Shown: in pieces, positions 41,836-51,290 of the stretch | Numbering within the stretch: the stretch's first letter is position 1 | Layout: the number at the start of each line of letters is the position of its first letter | Source: JAFGPL01 sp046485045 | Lineage (GTDB): Bacteria; Bacteroidota; Bacteroidia; Bacteroidales; UBA10428 | Length of the DNA: 64,000 nt | NCBI GenBank assembly: GCA_046485045.1 | Contig: JAWOHT010000273.1 | Span: 1-64,000, forward strand | Direction: 5' to 3' | Made by a program: the position numbers and the translations under genes | Notes under the pieces: model-generated | What the model was told of the DNA's origin: nothing | Database searches by the model: none | The model's input: only the letters and a program-made list of their open reading frames with translations

Positions 41836-43791
41836 ATGCAGATGAAAAAGCAGGTTGCAGGAATAATTATCATTCTGTCAGTTATTTTAGCAGTTGATGT
41901 TTTTGGTACAGTAAGGTTGCCCCGCCTGATCAGCAGCGGCATGGTATTGCAACGCGATGCCGACATAAAAATATGGGGATGGGCAGACAAGTCGGAAGAA
42001 GTTATCGTGAAATTTATTGATTCGACATACCAAACCGTTGCAGACGAAAATGGTGAATGGCAGATTATACTACCGCGGTTAAAAGCCGGAGGCCCTTATT
42101 CGATGAAGATTAAGGCAAGTAACAACATTGCTGTTGAGAATATTTTAATTGGTGATGTATGGGTTTGTTCGGGGCAGTCGAACATGGAACTTCCCATACG
42201 CCGTGTGAGCTGGGTATACGAAAAAGAGATTTCCGAAGGAGCAAATGATATGATCAGACAGTTTAATGTGCCTTCTGCATACAACTTTACCGGTACTCAA
42301 AGCGATCTTGCTGCCGGCAGCTGGAAACCTGCCAATGCTCAAAATATTTACGATTTTTCAGCTGTCGCTTATTTTTTCGCTAAAAATCTGTACGACAAGT
42401 ACAAAGTGCCCATCGGGCTCATTAAAACGACGTTGGGTGGATCGCCTGCAGAAGCCTGGATAAGCGAAGAATGTTTGAAACAGTTTCCAGAACAATACAA
42501 CGAACTTCAGAAGTTTAAAGACCAAGTTATTATTAAACAAATTGAGGACAGCGACAGGTTAAGGATGCAGCAATGGTATTACGATGTTGGGAAAAAAGAT
42601 GAAGGACATAAAGATGCTCATTGCAGATGGTACGAACCCCGCTTTGATGATTCAGACTGGAAAATTATGCAGGTTCCGGGCTACCGGACAGATTCGATAC
42701 AGGGCAAAACAAACGGAATTTTTTGGTACAGAAAGTCATTGATGATTCCTGAATCTATGGCCGGCAAAGAAGCCTTGCTCGTGCTGGGCAGGATAATTGA
42801 TGCGGATTCGGTGTTTGTGAACGGGAAATTTGTGGGTACCACCAGTTATCAATACCCGCCCCGCAGGTATACTGTTCCAAACGGACTGCTTAAACCGGGT
42901 AAAAACACGATAGTGGTTAAGATCATCAGTAACTTGGGCAAAGGTGGTTTTGTACCAGACAGACCATATGAAATAGTTTGTGGCAATGAAAAAATTGACC
43001 TTAAAGGTGATTGGCGCTGTAAAACGGGGGCGGTTGCACCACCCCTGGCACCTCAGACTTTTATAAGGTTTAAGCCGGGAGGACTGTTCAATGCCATGAT
43101 AGCGCCCTTATTAAAGACCTCAATCAAAGGAGTGATATGGTACCAGGGTGAATCGAATGCAGAAAGGCCTGCTGAATACGAAAAATTATTTACCGCACTT
43201 ATAAAAGACTGGCGAGAAGCATGGCAAACGGGTGATTTCCCTTTCTTATATGTTCAGCTTCCCAATTTCATGGAGCCAAAAGACCAGCCATCAGAAAGTA
43301 ACTGGGCGCTTTTAAGAGAAGCACAGTCAAAGGCCTTGTTGTTAAAAAATACCGCTATGGCAGTAACTATTGATGTTGGGGAATGGAACGATATTCATCC
43401 GCTAAGGAAAAAAGATGTTGGCGATCGTCTTGCACTTGTCGCCGGAAAAATTGGCTATGGAGATGAAGAAACTGTATTTTCAGGGCCTGTATTTAAATCG
43501 ATGGATGTTAAAAATGAAAAGATAATCCTTAGCTTTGAAAATACAGGCAGCAGGTTGATAATTAGAAAAGGTGGTGAACTCAGGTATTTTGCAATTGCCG
43601 GGCCCGACAAGAAGTTTGTCTGGGCAAATGCAATTATAAAGAACAACAGGGTTGAGGTATGGAATCGGGGCATTAAAAACCCTGTGGCGGTGAGGTATGC
43701 CTGGGCAGATAATCCCGAAGGGGCTAACCTGTACAATAAAGAAGGATTACCTGCATCGCCCTTCAGAACAGATGATTGGTGCAAATATTAA
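41836..43791 (+). CDS. Sialate O-acetylesterase-type SGNH esterase, exported
   Basis: 651 residues with a signal peptide (VAGIIIILSVILAVDVFG). SASA/SGNH domain split by an insert: first block GDVWVCSGQSNMELPIRR with the likely nucleophile S115, then IGLIKTTLGGSPAEAWIS; a galactose-binding-like insert at about 265-390 (FWYRKSLMIPESMAGKEALL, DSVFVNGKFVG); return to SGNH with IKGVIWYQGESNAERPAEYE and the late Asp-His block NDIHPLRKKDVGDRL. Removes O-acetyl groups from sialic acids or xylan/pectin-type sugars. Follows murF by 19 bases; both could be co-expressed. Confidence 0.9.
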   Translation: MQMKKQVAGIIIILSVILAVDVFGTVRLPRLISSGMVLQRDADIKIWGWADKSEEVIVKFIDSTYQTVADENGEWQIILPRLKAGGPYSMKIKASNNIAVENILIGDVWVCSGQSNMELPIRRVSWVYEKEISEGANDMIRQFNVPSAYNFTGTQSDLAAGSWKPANAQNIYDFSAVAYFFAKNLYDKYKVPIGLIKTTLGGSPAEAWISEECLKQFPEQYNELQKFKDQVIIKQIEDSDRLRMQQWYYDVGKKDEGHKDAHCRWYEPRFDDSDWKIMQVPGYRTDSIQGKTNGIFWYRKSLMIPESMAGKEALLVLGRIIDADSVFVNGKFVGTTSYQYPPRRYTVPNGLLKPGKNTIVVKIISNLGKGGFVPDRPYEIVCGNEKIDLKGDWRCKTGAVAPPLAPQTFIRFKPGGLFNAMIAPLLKTSIKGVIWYQGESNAERPAEYEKLFTALIKDWREAWQTGDFPFLYVQLPNFMEPKDQPSESNWALLREAQSKALLLKNTAMAVTIDVGEWNDIHPLRKKDVGDRLALVAGKIGYGDEETVFSGPVFKSMDVKNEKIILSFENTGSRLIIRKGGELRYFAIAGPDKKFVWANAIIKNNRVEVWNRGIKNPVAVRYAWADNPEGANLYNKEGLPASPFRTDDWCKY

Positions 43792-43907
43792 AGAATTTTT
43801 CTTATTGGCTGGGTTTTTATATGAAATTGTATATCTGCTGACATAACGTTGTCAAAACATCGGCCTGAATTTGCAATAACATTTTTAAGTTTCAATCATT
43901 TATTTTT

Positions 43908-44036
43908 ATGTCTGCCAGTATATTCTCTGAAAAACTCATAATGCCCGATGACGGTATGTTGTCTGCAAACCTTGGAAAGGCAAAAACCTGGTGCGATAAC
44001 ATTTGCTCATTTATTATAAATGATTATTTGGTATAA
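43908..44036 (+). pseudogene. Probable 5-prime fragment of a DUF3788-type gene
   Basis: A 42-codon frame, ATG 43908 to TAA 44034-44036, reads MSASIFSEKLIMPDDGMLSA then NLGKAKTWCDNICSFIIND. This resembles the N-terminus of DUF3788-family proteins (SIFxDKxxxPxDxML...LG...W..I..FI...Y), recognised from memory; those proteins are normally about 130-140 residues. The rest of the domain (the W-x-Y-x-G-K region) is absent, so it appears truncated. It could instead be a tiny unrelated gene. It overlaps nothing and ends 43 bases before the next start. Confidence 0.45.
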
Positions 44037-44079
44037 TTATTGTGATTATTCAATTCTTAAACACTTAATAAATTGTGCC

Positions 44080-45264
44080 ATGACCCGAAAAATATCATTA
44101 ACCCTGTGCTTTTTGCTTTCACTTTTATTTAATTCTTATCCCCAGGCTACAATAATGGGTATTGCAAAAAAAAGTTTCCTGAGATATAGTCCGGGAGATT
44201 CGGTTAAATTATTTGGCATGAAGGTAAGCAACGGTGATACTTTTTACTTTGTAAAACAGCAAAATATTTTTGCCCCGTTATCTGCCACAAGGGTTAAAAT
44301 TGCAGAAAATAAATTAGGTTTCTGGGAAGGAAAAGGGTTCGAACATCAGGCGATTGAAATACATAAAAATGGCTGGAAACTTTCTGACAGGGGCAAACTC
44401 GAAAAACTTGCCGCAACATATATTGCAAACCTGAAAATCAATAATTTTTTGTATGAAGACTTGTATGTTGAATGTTATTTGCTGGATGTATTGAGAAAAA
44501 TTTACCCCGAAGAACTCTACAAAGGCAGAAAGCTATATTTTACTGTAAAAATTCTTAATCACGAAGAGGAGATGCTGTATTGCTTAGAGAATGCAACCAT
44601 TCTTATCTCTACACAAACCATTGCCAGCCTTAAGAACGAGAAGGAGCTGTTTGAAAAACTCTCGAAAGCTGTTGCCCACATCGTTTTTGATCATAATCTG
44701 GCATGCCGGAATTCACTGTTAGAAGACAAGCGTTATAGTCTCGGTATGATATATGGCCCAGATTATATTCAAACGGCGACACTTGTTTCCAGGGATTTTA
44801 TAAAATATTATGAAAACAAAAACAAAAAATCCACCTATATTGATGATAGAGAGTTTCTTGAAAAAATTTCTTCAATTATCAGCTACACCGCATGGCAGGA
44901 GTATTATTCCCAACATTACCCGGTGTCGCTGAGCCTTGTAAATAAATTGATTGAAAATGGCTTTGCGCTTGATGAAGACTACCTGCTGAAAGCAAAGAAC
45001 CTGCGAATTACCGGAAAAGACATTAATTCAACTCTCGAGGCTGTTACCTGTCTTGAAATTGCTGATTCTTTAAGCAATCATAAGCTTATTGATGTTTATC
45101 CCGAGAGAGGGGTAATGTACATTCGTGCCGGTATGTGGCAGGAAGCAATGACTGCATTTGAAACTTACCGTGAAATGCTGAGGATGCTCACAGGAATGGA
45201 GGCGGAAATAAGATGGTGTGACCAGATGTTGCAGAGATGCGAAAGAAACCTTGCTGTTAAATGA
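44080..45264 (+). CDS. Exported M48-like pseudopeptidase with TPR-like tail
   Basis: 394 residues from the ATG at 44080, which gives a signal peptide (KISLTLCFLLSLLFNSYPQA); a longer frame from 44020 does not. Residues about 105-210 follow the M48 metallopeptidase layout: YEDLYVECYLLDVLRKIYPE, ENATILISTQTIASLKNEKE, then LSKAVAHIVFDHNL at the place of LAHEIAHVVxRH. The zinc/catalytic HE pair is replaced by KA while the second His stays, so it should be inactive. The C-terminus has one or two TPR-like helix pairs (GVMYIRAGMWQEAMTAFETY). The M48 link is my reading by eye. Confidence 0.7.
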   Translation: MTRKISLTLCFLLSLLFNSYPQATIMGIAKKSFLRYSPGDSVKLFGMKVSNGDTFYFVKQQNIFAPLSATRVKIAENKLGFWEGKGFEHQAIEIHKNGWKLSDRGKLEKLAATYIANLKINNFLYEDLYVECYLLDVLRKIYPEELYKGRKLYFTVKILNHEEEMLYCLENATILISTQTIASLKNEKELFEKLSKAVAHIVFDHNLACRNSLLEDKRYSLGMIYGPDYIQTATLVSRDFIKYYENKNKKSTYIDDREFLEKISSIISYTAWQEYYSQHYPVSLSLVNKLIENGFALDEDYLLKAKNLRITGKDINSTLEAVTCLEIADSLSNHKLIDVYPERGVMYIRAGMWQEAMTAFETYREMLRMLTGMEAEIRWCDQMLQRCERNLAVK

Positions 45265-45292
45265 ATTCTGATTTCTGGCCCTTTGTTAGGGA

Positions 45293-45865
45293 TTATTTGA
45301 AATAGTTCATCTTTATTATTTCTTCATAGACCTTCCCCGGTAAAAAATACCTGATGTTTTTGCCCCCGGCAAGCGATTTACGGATGAAACTTGAAGAGAT
45401 TTCAATAACCGGTGCGTTCACAATAGTGATGTTTTTGTGTTGTTTGAGGTCAATAAGCTCCGAGCCTTTTCTGGGATAAACATAACGGTGGTAATTTTCT
45501 TCTATCAGCCGGTAGTTTTTCCATTTGCTGAATGTGGACAGGTTATCTGAACCGATTATCAATACAAAATGGTGCCGGGGATACAGTTCTCTGAGGTAGG
45601 TTAAGGTATCAATGGTATAAGAAGGTTTGGGGAGCCTGAATTCAATATCGGATATATCGAAGGTTTCTTCGTTTGCGATTGCCATCTTCAATAATTCATA
45701 CCTTGCATAGTCGGGCAACAGCGATTCTTTTTTCTTTAAAGGGTTATGAGGACTTATTACAAACCACAACCTGTCAATGTCGGTAAACTCAACCATGTAA
45801 TTTGCAATGGCCAGGTGGCCGATATGCACCGGATTGAATGAGCCGAAAAACAACCCGGTTTTCAT
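45293..45865 (-). CDS. nadD: Nicotinate-nucleotide adenylyltransferase
   Basis: 190 residues. Nucleotidyltransferase motifs GLFFGSFNPVHIGHLAIANY with the HxGH pair, LWFVISPHNPLKKKESL, FVLIIGSDNLSTFSKWKNY and ISSSFIRKSLAGGKNIRYF. Converts nicotinate mononucleotide to deamido-NAD. It overlaps gmk by 4 bases, so the two are translationally coupled; yicC precedes gmk by 2 bases. Confidence 0.95.
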   Translation of the reverse strand: MKTGLFFGSFNPVHIGHLAIANYMVEFTDIDRLWFVISPHNPLKKKESLLPDYARYELLKMAIANEETFDISDIEFRLPKPSYTIDTLTYLRELYPRHHFVLIIGSDNLSTFSKWKNYRLIEENYHRYVYPRKGSELIDLKQHKNITIVNAPVIEISSSFIRKSLAGGKNIRYFLPGKVYEEIIKMNYFK

Positions 45866-46437
45866 TTCGGTTTATTTAAGAACTCCCTTACAAGAGTTTC
45901 TGCTTCAATAAGGGACTTATCAAGGAGGTCGTTCACCAGAATTTTGTCGAATTTATCGGCATATTTCATTTCAAATTTCGCCTTTGCCATTCTTCCCCTG
46001 ATTTTGTCGGGTGTATCGAGGCCTCGTGAGATTAGTCTATTTTCAAGTTCTTCAAGCGAAGGGGGCATCACGAACACCGAAAGCGAATTACCCCCAAACT
46101 GCCTTTTAAGGTTCATCCCTCCCATTACATCCACATCAAAAACCACATTTTTGCTTTTTAGCCATATTCGGTCAAGTTCGCTTTTCAATGTACCGTAATA
46201 GTGATTTTTATATACCTCTTCCCATTCTACAAACTCGTTGTTATCAATCCGCATCCTGAACTCTTCGGCAGAAATAAAGTAATAATCCTTTCCATGCACT
46301 TCACCCTGGCGCATTTTTCTGGTACATGCTGAAACTGAAAACTCAAGCTTCAGGTCTTCGATCTTTACAAGATGGTTTACAATAGTGGTCTTGCCCGAGC
46401 CCGATGGTGCTGAGCAGATGACAGATTTGCCGTTCAT
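45862..46437 (-). CDS. gmk: Guanylate kinase
   Basis: 191 residues. P-loop SAPSGSGKTTIVNHL, GMP-binding SACTRKMRQGEVHGKDYYFI and EFVEWEEVYKNHYYGTLKSE, then FDVDVMGGMNLKRQF. Makes GDP from GMP. It begins 2 bases after yicC ends and overlaps nadD by 4 bases; yicC-gmk adjacency is a very common bacterial arrangement. Confidence 0.96.
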   Translation of the reverse strand: MNGKSVICSAPSGSGKTTIVNHLVKIEDLKLEFSVSACTRKMRQGEVHGKDYYFISAEEFRMRIDNNEFVEWEEVYKNHYYGTLKSELDRIWLKSKNVVFDVDVMGGMNLKRQFGGNSLSVFVMPPSLEELENRLISRGLDTPDKIRGRMAKAKFEMKYADKFDKILVNDLLDKSLIEAETLVREFLNKPK

Positions 46438-46439
46438 AA

Positions 46440-47315
46440 TTATAATACGTTCATTAGTTGTTCTTTAATTTTTTCTAGTTCGTCTTTCATGAGAATTACA
46501 ATTTTTTGTATCTCAAAATCGTTGGCTTTGGCCCCCAGTGTATTGATCTCGCGGCCAATTTCCTGGCAGAGGAACCCAAGCTTTTTTCCGGCTTGTTCGT
46601 CTTCTGTTGCCACCTGCCTGAAATATCCGCAGTGATTTTTCAGGCGCACCTTTTCTTCGGTAATATCAAGCTTTTCAAGATAATAAATAAGTTCCTGCTC
46701 GTACCTGTTTTTATCATACATGTCGGGCGTAAAGAACTCGTTGAGGTTGTTCCTCAACCGGTCTTTAATGTGTTCTATCCTGGCAGTCTCAAAATCACCG
46801 ATTTGGAATTGTAAATGCTCAATAGCTTTTATTCTTTCCAAAATATCTGCTTTCAGCGATTTACCTTCCTGCTGTCGAAAATTATCGAGCATAGAGAGCG
46901 CTTCATTCAAACAAGAGGTCAATGCCTGCCACTCTGATTCACCTATTTCTTCCATACCGGTCTTTAATGCGTCTGGCAGCCTTAAAATGGTTTGAAGGAG
47001 CGGCTCGTTGTTTTCGATCTTCAGTTCATTTTGTATCTCAAGAACCTGCGCATAATATTGCTTAATAACAGGCAGGTTGATAGTTGCTGCCTGCTCTCCT
47101 TCAGAATTGTCAACGGTGATGGTACATTCAATTTTACCCCTTTTTGCCGAGTTTAGCACAACGTTCCTTATGTCTGACTCTTTTTCCCGGTAAAGGTTGG
47201 GCAGCCTTAAATATATGTCGGCCTGTTTACTGTTCAAAGATTTTACTTCGATGGAGATGCATTTTTTAGGAAGTTCAAATACCGCCTTACCATAACCGGT
47301 CATTGATTTTATCAT
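46440..47315 (-). CDS. yicC: YicC-family endoribonuclease/adaptor
   Basis: 291 residues. The N-terminal signature MIKSMTGYGKAVFELPKK and SIEVKSLNSKQADIYLRLP, and the C-terminal DUF1732 signature YFRQVATEDEQAGKKLGFLC followed by QEIGREINTLGAKAND, with ILMKDELEKIKEQLMNV at the end. The family includes RNases that act on specific transcripts. First gene of the yicC-gmk-nadD operon, with a candidate -7 element at 47351-47358. Confidence 0.94.
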   Translation of the reverse strand: MIKSMTGYGKAVFELPKKCISIEVKSLNSKQADIYLRLPNLYREKESDIRNVVLNSAKRGKIECTITVDNSEGEQAATINLPVIKQYYAQVLEIQNELKIENNEPLLQTILRLPDALKTGMEEIGESEWQALTSCLNEALSMLDNFRQQEGKSLKADILERIKAIEHLQFQIGDFETARIEHIKDRLRNNLNEFFTPDMYDKNRYEQELIYYLEKLDITEEKVRLKNHCGYFRQVATEDEQAGKKLGFLCQEIGREINTLGAKANDFEIQKIVILMKDELEKIKEQLMNVL

Positions 47316-47350
47316 TTCAATTTGGCTTTTCTTTTAATTGTTTGAATATA

Positions 47351-47358
47351 CAAAATTA
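47351..47358 (-). promoter_or_regulatory. Candidate -7 element of the yicC-gmk-nadD operon
   Basis: Minus strand TAATTTTG, perfect TAnnTTTG, 35 bases before the yicC ATG. Confidence 0.45.
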
Positions 47359-47402
47359 CTGATTAATTTGAAATAACATTCCGAAGTAAAATCAGGATAC
47401 TG

Positions 47403-48755
47403 TTATTTGTTCGATTTAAACTTAATGACCGATATGGTTTTCCACCTGCCTGTAAGGTAGTAAAAATAGGTCAGTACTGTACCCACAACCCAGGCAACAG
47501 GGATGGCCCACCATATTCCCTGTTCGCCGATTTCTTTTGAAAGAAACCAGGCAACGGGTATCCTTACCAGAAATAATGAGAAAAATGTAATGAACATCGG
47601 CACCAGGGTGTCACCGGTACCCCTCATTACACCATTTATTGCAAACATTGCCGAAAAAACAATGTAAGCAGAGCTTACAATTACAAGATATTCTTTTCCA
47701 ATGCGTATCACTTCGGTTTCTTCCGGGGTGACAAAAAGCTGCATCAGGAAGTTGCCAAAAAATATCATGATAGCTGTTACAAACAGCGAAATCGCAGAAG
47801 ACATCAGCAATGTTGATTTCAGCCCGCTTTTAATTCTTTCGGTTTTACCTGCCCCTACGTTTTGTCCTACAAAGGTTGATAGTGCCATACCGAAATTCAT
47901 GGCCGGCAGGGTGGCCAGCATATCGAGTCTTGTAGCTGCGGTATAGGCTGCTATAACATTTGTTCCGAATTTATTTACAATTCCCTGTACCACTGTCATA
48001 CCCAACGATACTAAAGTGTGTTGAATACCGGTAGGCAATCCTATCTGAAGGGTTTTTTTAAAGATTTCGCGGTCGAATTCAAACTCTTTCCATGAAATAC
48101 GGATAACTTCATGGGTGCGGTTGAGATATATGGCAGCCGTGACAAAAGCCCCTCCCTGGGCGATAACTGTGGCAATAGCAGCGCCTGCAACGCCCCATCC
48201 GAAAACAATCACGAACAGCAAATCGAATGCAATGTTGAACAGGGTTGAAAGTATGAGAAAGTAAAGCGGCGTTTTGGAATCACCAAGGCCCCTGAGGATG
48301 GCACTTGTGGCATTGAACCCGAAAAAACCCACCATTCCGATAAAATTGATGTTGAGATACACCTTTGCATCGTGCATTAATTCCTGAGGCAGGTCAATAA
48401 GCCCAAATAAGGTTTCGCTTAATGAAACACCTAATATTGTAATTGCAATTGATGCCCAGAAAAGAAAGATGTATAGCGTGCCAATGGAAGCTTTTACCTT
48501 TTCAAAATTCCGCGACCCGAAGTATTGGGCAATAATAACGGTACCTCCCGATGCTACACCAATAACAAGGGATATGAGGGTAAAAATTATCGGGTGCGAA
48601 GAACCAACAGCAGCCAGCGCTTCTTTGCCCAGGAATTTGCCAACGATTACACTGTCAACAATGGTATAAAACTGCTGAAAGAGATTGCCAAGCAGCATGG
48701 GGGCCGTGAAACCCAGGATTAGCCTCCCTTCATTTCCGCTGGTTAAATCTTTCAT
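47403..48755 (-). CDS. MATE-family efflux transporter
   Basis: 450 residues with twelve predicted spans in two repeats, normal for MATE. N-terminal GNEGRLILGFTAPMLLGNLF and QQFYTIVDSVIVGKFLGKEA; second-half STFVGQNVGAGKTERIKSGL; central LRGLGDSKTPLYFLILSTLF. Exports drugs or metabolites with Na+ or H+; the substrate cannot be predicted. Transcribed leftward toward yicC with an 87-base gap; its own promoter is not obvious. Confidence 0.93.
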   Translation of the reverse strand: MKDLTSGNEGRLILGFTAPMLLGNLFQQFYTIVDSVIVGKFLGKEALAAVGSSHPIIFTLISLVIGVASGGTVIIAQYFGSRNFEKVKASIGTLYIFLFWASIAITILGVSLSETLFGLIDLPQELMHDAKVYLNINFIGMVGFFGFNATSAILRGLGDSKTPLYFLILSTLFNIAFDLLFVIVFGWGVAGAAIATVIAQGGAFVTAAIYLNRTHEVIRISWKEFEFDREIFKKTLQIGLPTGIQHTLVSLGMTVVQGIVNKFGTNVIAAYTAATRLDMLATLPAMNFGMALSTFVGQNVGAGKTERIKSGLKSTLLMSSAISLFVTAIMIFFGNFLMQLFVTPEETEVIRIGKEYLVIVSSAYIVFSAMFAINGVMRGTGDTLVPMFITFFSLFLVRIPVAWFLSKEIGEQGIWWAIPVAWVVGTVLTYFYYLTGRWKTISVIKFKSNK

Positions 48756-48954
48756 CTGTTTTAAAAAGAAAAGTCCAAAGGTTATTATTTTCCCCCTAAG
48801 AACAAAACTTTATGAATTCAATTTACCGGTATGATCCTTACTGTTTAATATTTTGAAAACCATTGCCGGGTTTATATCTTGTGAAGCTGTAAATTACCCC
48901 GAAAGTTGTGTATATTTATGTGAATTTTCACGGATTAATAATAATGGTGATACC

Positions 48955-50391
48955 ATGAAAACGAGACATGACAAATCGAAGACGAAGATTATTGCTACAC
49001 TTGGCCCGGCATGTTCTTCAAAAGAAATGATGGCTAAATTATTCGAGGCAGGAATTGACGTCTGCAGGCTTAATTTCTCTCACAGTAATTACCAGAACCA
49101 TCTCGATGCCATTAAGAATATTCTCGAGCTCAATGAAGAATATTGCTGCAAGGTTGCCATACTGGCCGACCTGCAAGGCCCCAAGCTTCGTATTGGAGAA
49201 GTTGAAAACAACTCAGTTTTTTTATCAGAGGGCGCAGAGGTAATCTTTACAAACACATGTTGCATTGGCAATTCGCAGAAGATATACATGAGTTATGAAC
49301 GATTTGCAAGAGACGTAAGCCCGGGTGAATTTGTGTTGCTCGATGACGGAAAATTAAAACTGCAGGTGCTTGAAACCGATCACAATGAAGAGGTAAAACT
49401 CAGGGTGGTACACGGTGGTATCCTCTCATCGAAAAAGGGGGTCAACCTGCCCGATACCAAAGTGTCGCTGCCCAGCCTTACCGAAAAAGATATCGAAGAT
49501 GTTCATTTTATTCTTGAGCACGATGTAGACTGGATAGCGCTTTCTTTTGTCAGGAGCCCGTCTGATATTCTTGAATTGAAAGATATTATAAAAAAGAAAA
49601 AAAAGAGTGTGAAGGTGATAGCCAAAATTGAAAAGCCCGAGGCCCTCAGAGAAATTGATAACATCATAGATGTTTCAGATGGTATTATGATTGCCCGGGG
49701 AGACCTGGGCGTTGAGATTTCCTTCGACAGGGTACCCTTGATTCAGAAGCAGATCATCACCACATGTATACAACAAGCTAAACCGGTAATTATAGCCACC
49801 CAGATGCTTGAGAGTATGATAACAAACTTCAGGCCAACAAGGGCTGAAGCCAGCGATGTAGCCAACGGGGTTTTCGATGGTGCAGATACACTTATGTTGA
49901 GCGGAGAGACCTCTGTGGGCAAATATCCTATCGAAGCAATAAAGGCAATGCAGCGTATTATTGATGCTGCAGAAGGCAAGGAGTTTGTCCTGAAACATGA
50001 TTACCTGCCCGATCCGCAATCTCCCTTTTTTCTCCCCCATTCTACCTGTTACAACGCATGTAAAATGGCCGACCTGACAGGGGCCGGTGCAATCATTACC
50101 TTTACCTATTCTGGCGAAACAGCTTTCAGAATTTCAAGTTACAGGCCCAAGGCCGATATTTTTGTCTTTTCGTCTAACGAAGCTGTAATCAGAAAATTAT
50201 CGCTTGTATGGGGAATAAAGGCTTTCTTCCTGTCTCATGTGAACCATATCAACGAAGCTGTTGTAAGGTCGGTTGAAATACTGAAAGAGAAGAGTTTAAT
50301 TCGCGAAGGCGATGTAGTGGTGCATGTTGGCAGTATACCCATGAAAGAACAGGGAAAAACCAATATGATGAAAATAAGTTATGTGGATTAA
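48955..50391 (+). CDS. pyk: Pyruvate kinase
   Basis: 478 residues from the ATG at 48955 (MKTRHDKSKTKIIATLGPAC); a longer TTG frame from 48853 is unlikely. Motifs: INDP-type ATLGPACSSKEMMAKLFEAG, CRLNFSHSNYQNH, KGVNLPDTKVSLPSLTEKD, active-site VIAKIEKPEALREIDNIID, IMIARGDLGVEISFDRVP, MLESMITNFRPTRAEASDVA. Final step of glycolysis. TATATTTA near 48911 is a 7/8 -7 match. The stop codon overlaps the next ATG (TAATG). Confidence 0.95.
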   Translation: MKTRHDKSKTKIIATLGPACSSKEMMAKLFEAGIDVCRLNFSHSNYQNHLDAIKNILELNEEYCCKVAILADLQGPKLRIGEVENNSVFLSEGAEVIFTNTCCIGNSQKIYMSYERFARDVSPGEFVLLDDGKLKLQVLETDHNEEVKLRVVHGGILSSKKGVNLPDTKVSLPSLTEKDIEDVHFILEHDVDWIALSFVRSPSDILELKDIIKKKKKSVKVIAKIEKPEALREIDNIIDVSDGIMIARGDLGVEISFDRVPLIQKQIITTCIQQAKPVIIATQMLESMITNFRPTRAEASDVANGVFDGADTLMLSGETSVGKYPIEAIKAMQRIIDAAEGKEFVLKHDYLPDPQSPFFLPHSTCYNACKMADLTGAGAIITFTYSGETAFRISSYRPKADIFVFSSNEAVIRKLSLVWGIKAFFLSHVNHINEAVVRSVEILKEKSLIREGDVVVHVGSIPMKEQGKTNMMKISYVD

Positions 50392-51257
50392 TGACTGCCA
50401 GGGTAGAAAAAATGCTTTTGAAAGTAGAATCGGCCTTGCTGATCGAACTTTTTAACAGAAGTAAGGAGCTTTTTGTTGAAAAGCCCTTGCCTTCACACGA
50501 TCATACCCATCACTTAAGGGTATGGCTGCATGCCCGAAATTTGCTTAACGAACTGGCCGGTGAAAGGTTTAAACTTACAGATAGAGAAATTGTTAAGCTC
50601 ATCATCGCTGTCTTTTTCCACGATACAGGATTAACCAAAACCTATAAATCAACACACGGGCTTGAAAGCCGGATGATTTGCCAACAATATCTTACACAAA
50701 AAGATGACATTTCAGAAGAAGACAGGCTTGAAATACTGGAGGCAGTAGAGAAACATGACGATAAATCTTATATTTTCAGCAGAAACAAAACAGACCTTTT
50801 TTCTTTGCTTTCTGTATCAGATGATCTTGATGCCTACGGAGCAATAGGTGTTTACAGATATTTTGAGATTTATAAACTCAGGGGCATCAATGAAGCATTG
50901 ATTCCTTCGAGGGTGTATGAAAACATCACAAAACGTTTTGCATTTTTAGAAAAAAACTTTTTACATTTAAAGGTATTTGTCAGAAAACATAAAGCCCGGA
51001 AGAATTATACACAGCAATTTTTCAGGCAATTTATGGTAAATGATCAAGAGAAGCGGGAACTGGCCCTTAATAGTTTTAAAACATTGAATTTATTGATGCA
51101 GCATGCTTTTCAGTATAAAAACGGACTGGGTTTTGTGCTAAACGAAGACCCTGCCTCATTTGCAAACGATGAATTGTCAATGCGCCTGGTAAATGACATA
51201 AAAAATGAAGTGATACATGTAAAAAATGAATTAAATTTAATCCGCATTAACTATTAA
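50391..51257 (+). CDS. HD-domain phosphohydrolase
   Basis: 288 residues. HD metal motif: PSHDHTHHLRVWLHARNLL (first His), IIAVFFHDTGLTKTYKSTHG (HD pair), EAVEKHDDKSYIF and SVSDDLDAYGAIGVYRYFEI with the last Asp. The C-terminal third is helical without a recognised domain. Probably cytoplasmic; the substrate (nucleotide or phosphoester) is unknown. Its ATG overlaps the pyk stop by one base, so it is translationally coupled to pyk, suggesting a metabolic or signalling link (inference). Confidence 0.87.
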   Translation: MTARVEKMLLKVESALLIELFNRSKELFVEKPLPSHDHTHHLRVWLHARNLLNELAGERFKLTDREIVKLIIAVFFHDTGLTKTYKSTHGLESRMICQQYLTQKDDISEEDRLEILEAVEKHDDKSYIFSRNKTDLFSLLSVSDDLDAYGAIGVYRYFEIYKLRGINEALIPSRVYENITKRFAFLEKNFLHLKVFVRKHKARKNYTQQFFRQFMVNDQEKRELALNSFKTLNLLMQHAFQYKNGLGFVLNEDPASFANDELSMRLVNDIKNEVIHVKNELNLIRINY

Positions 51258-51290
51258 CCCAATCCTTAAACCGTAAAAAGTATTACTGTT

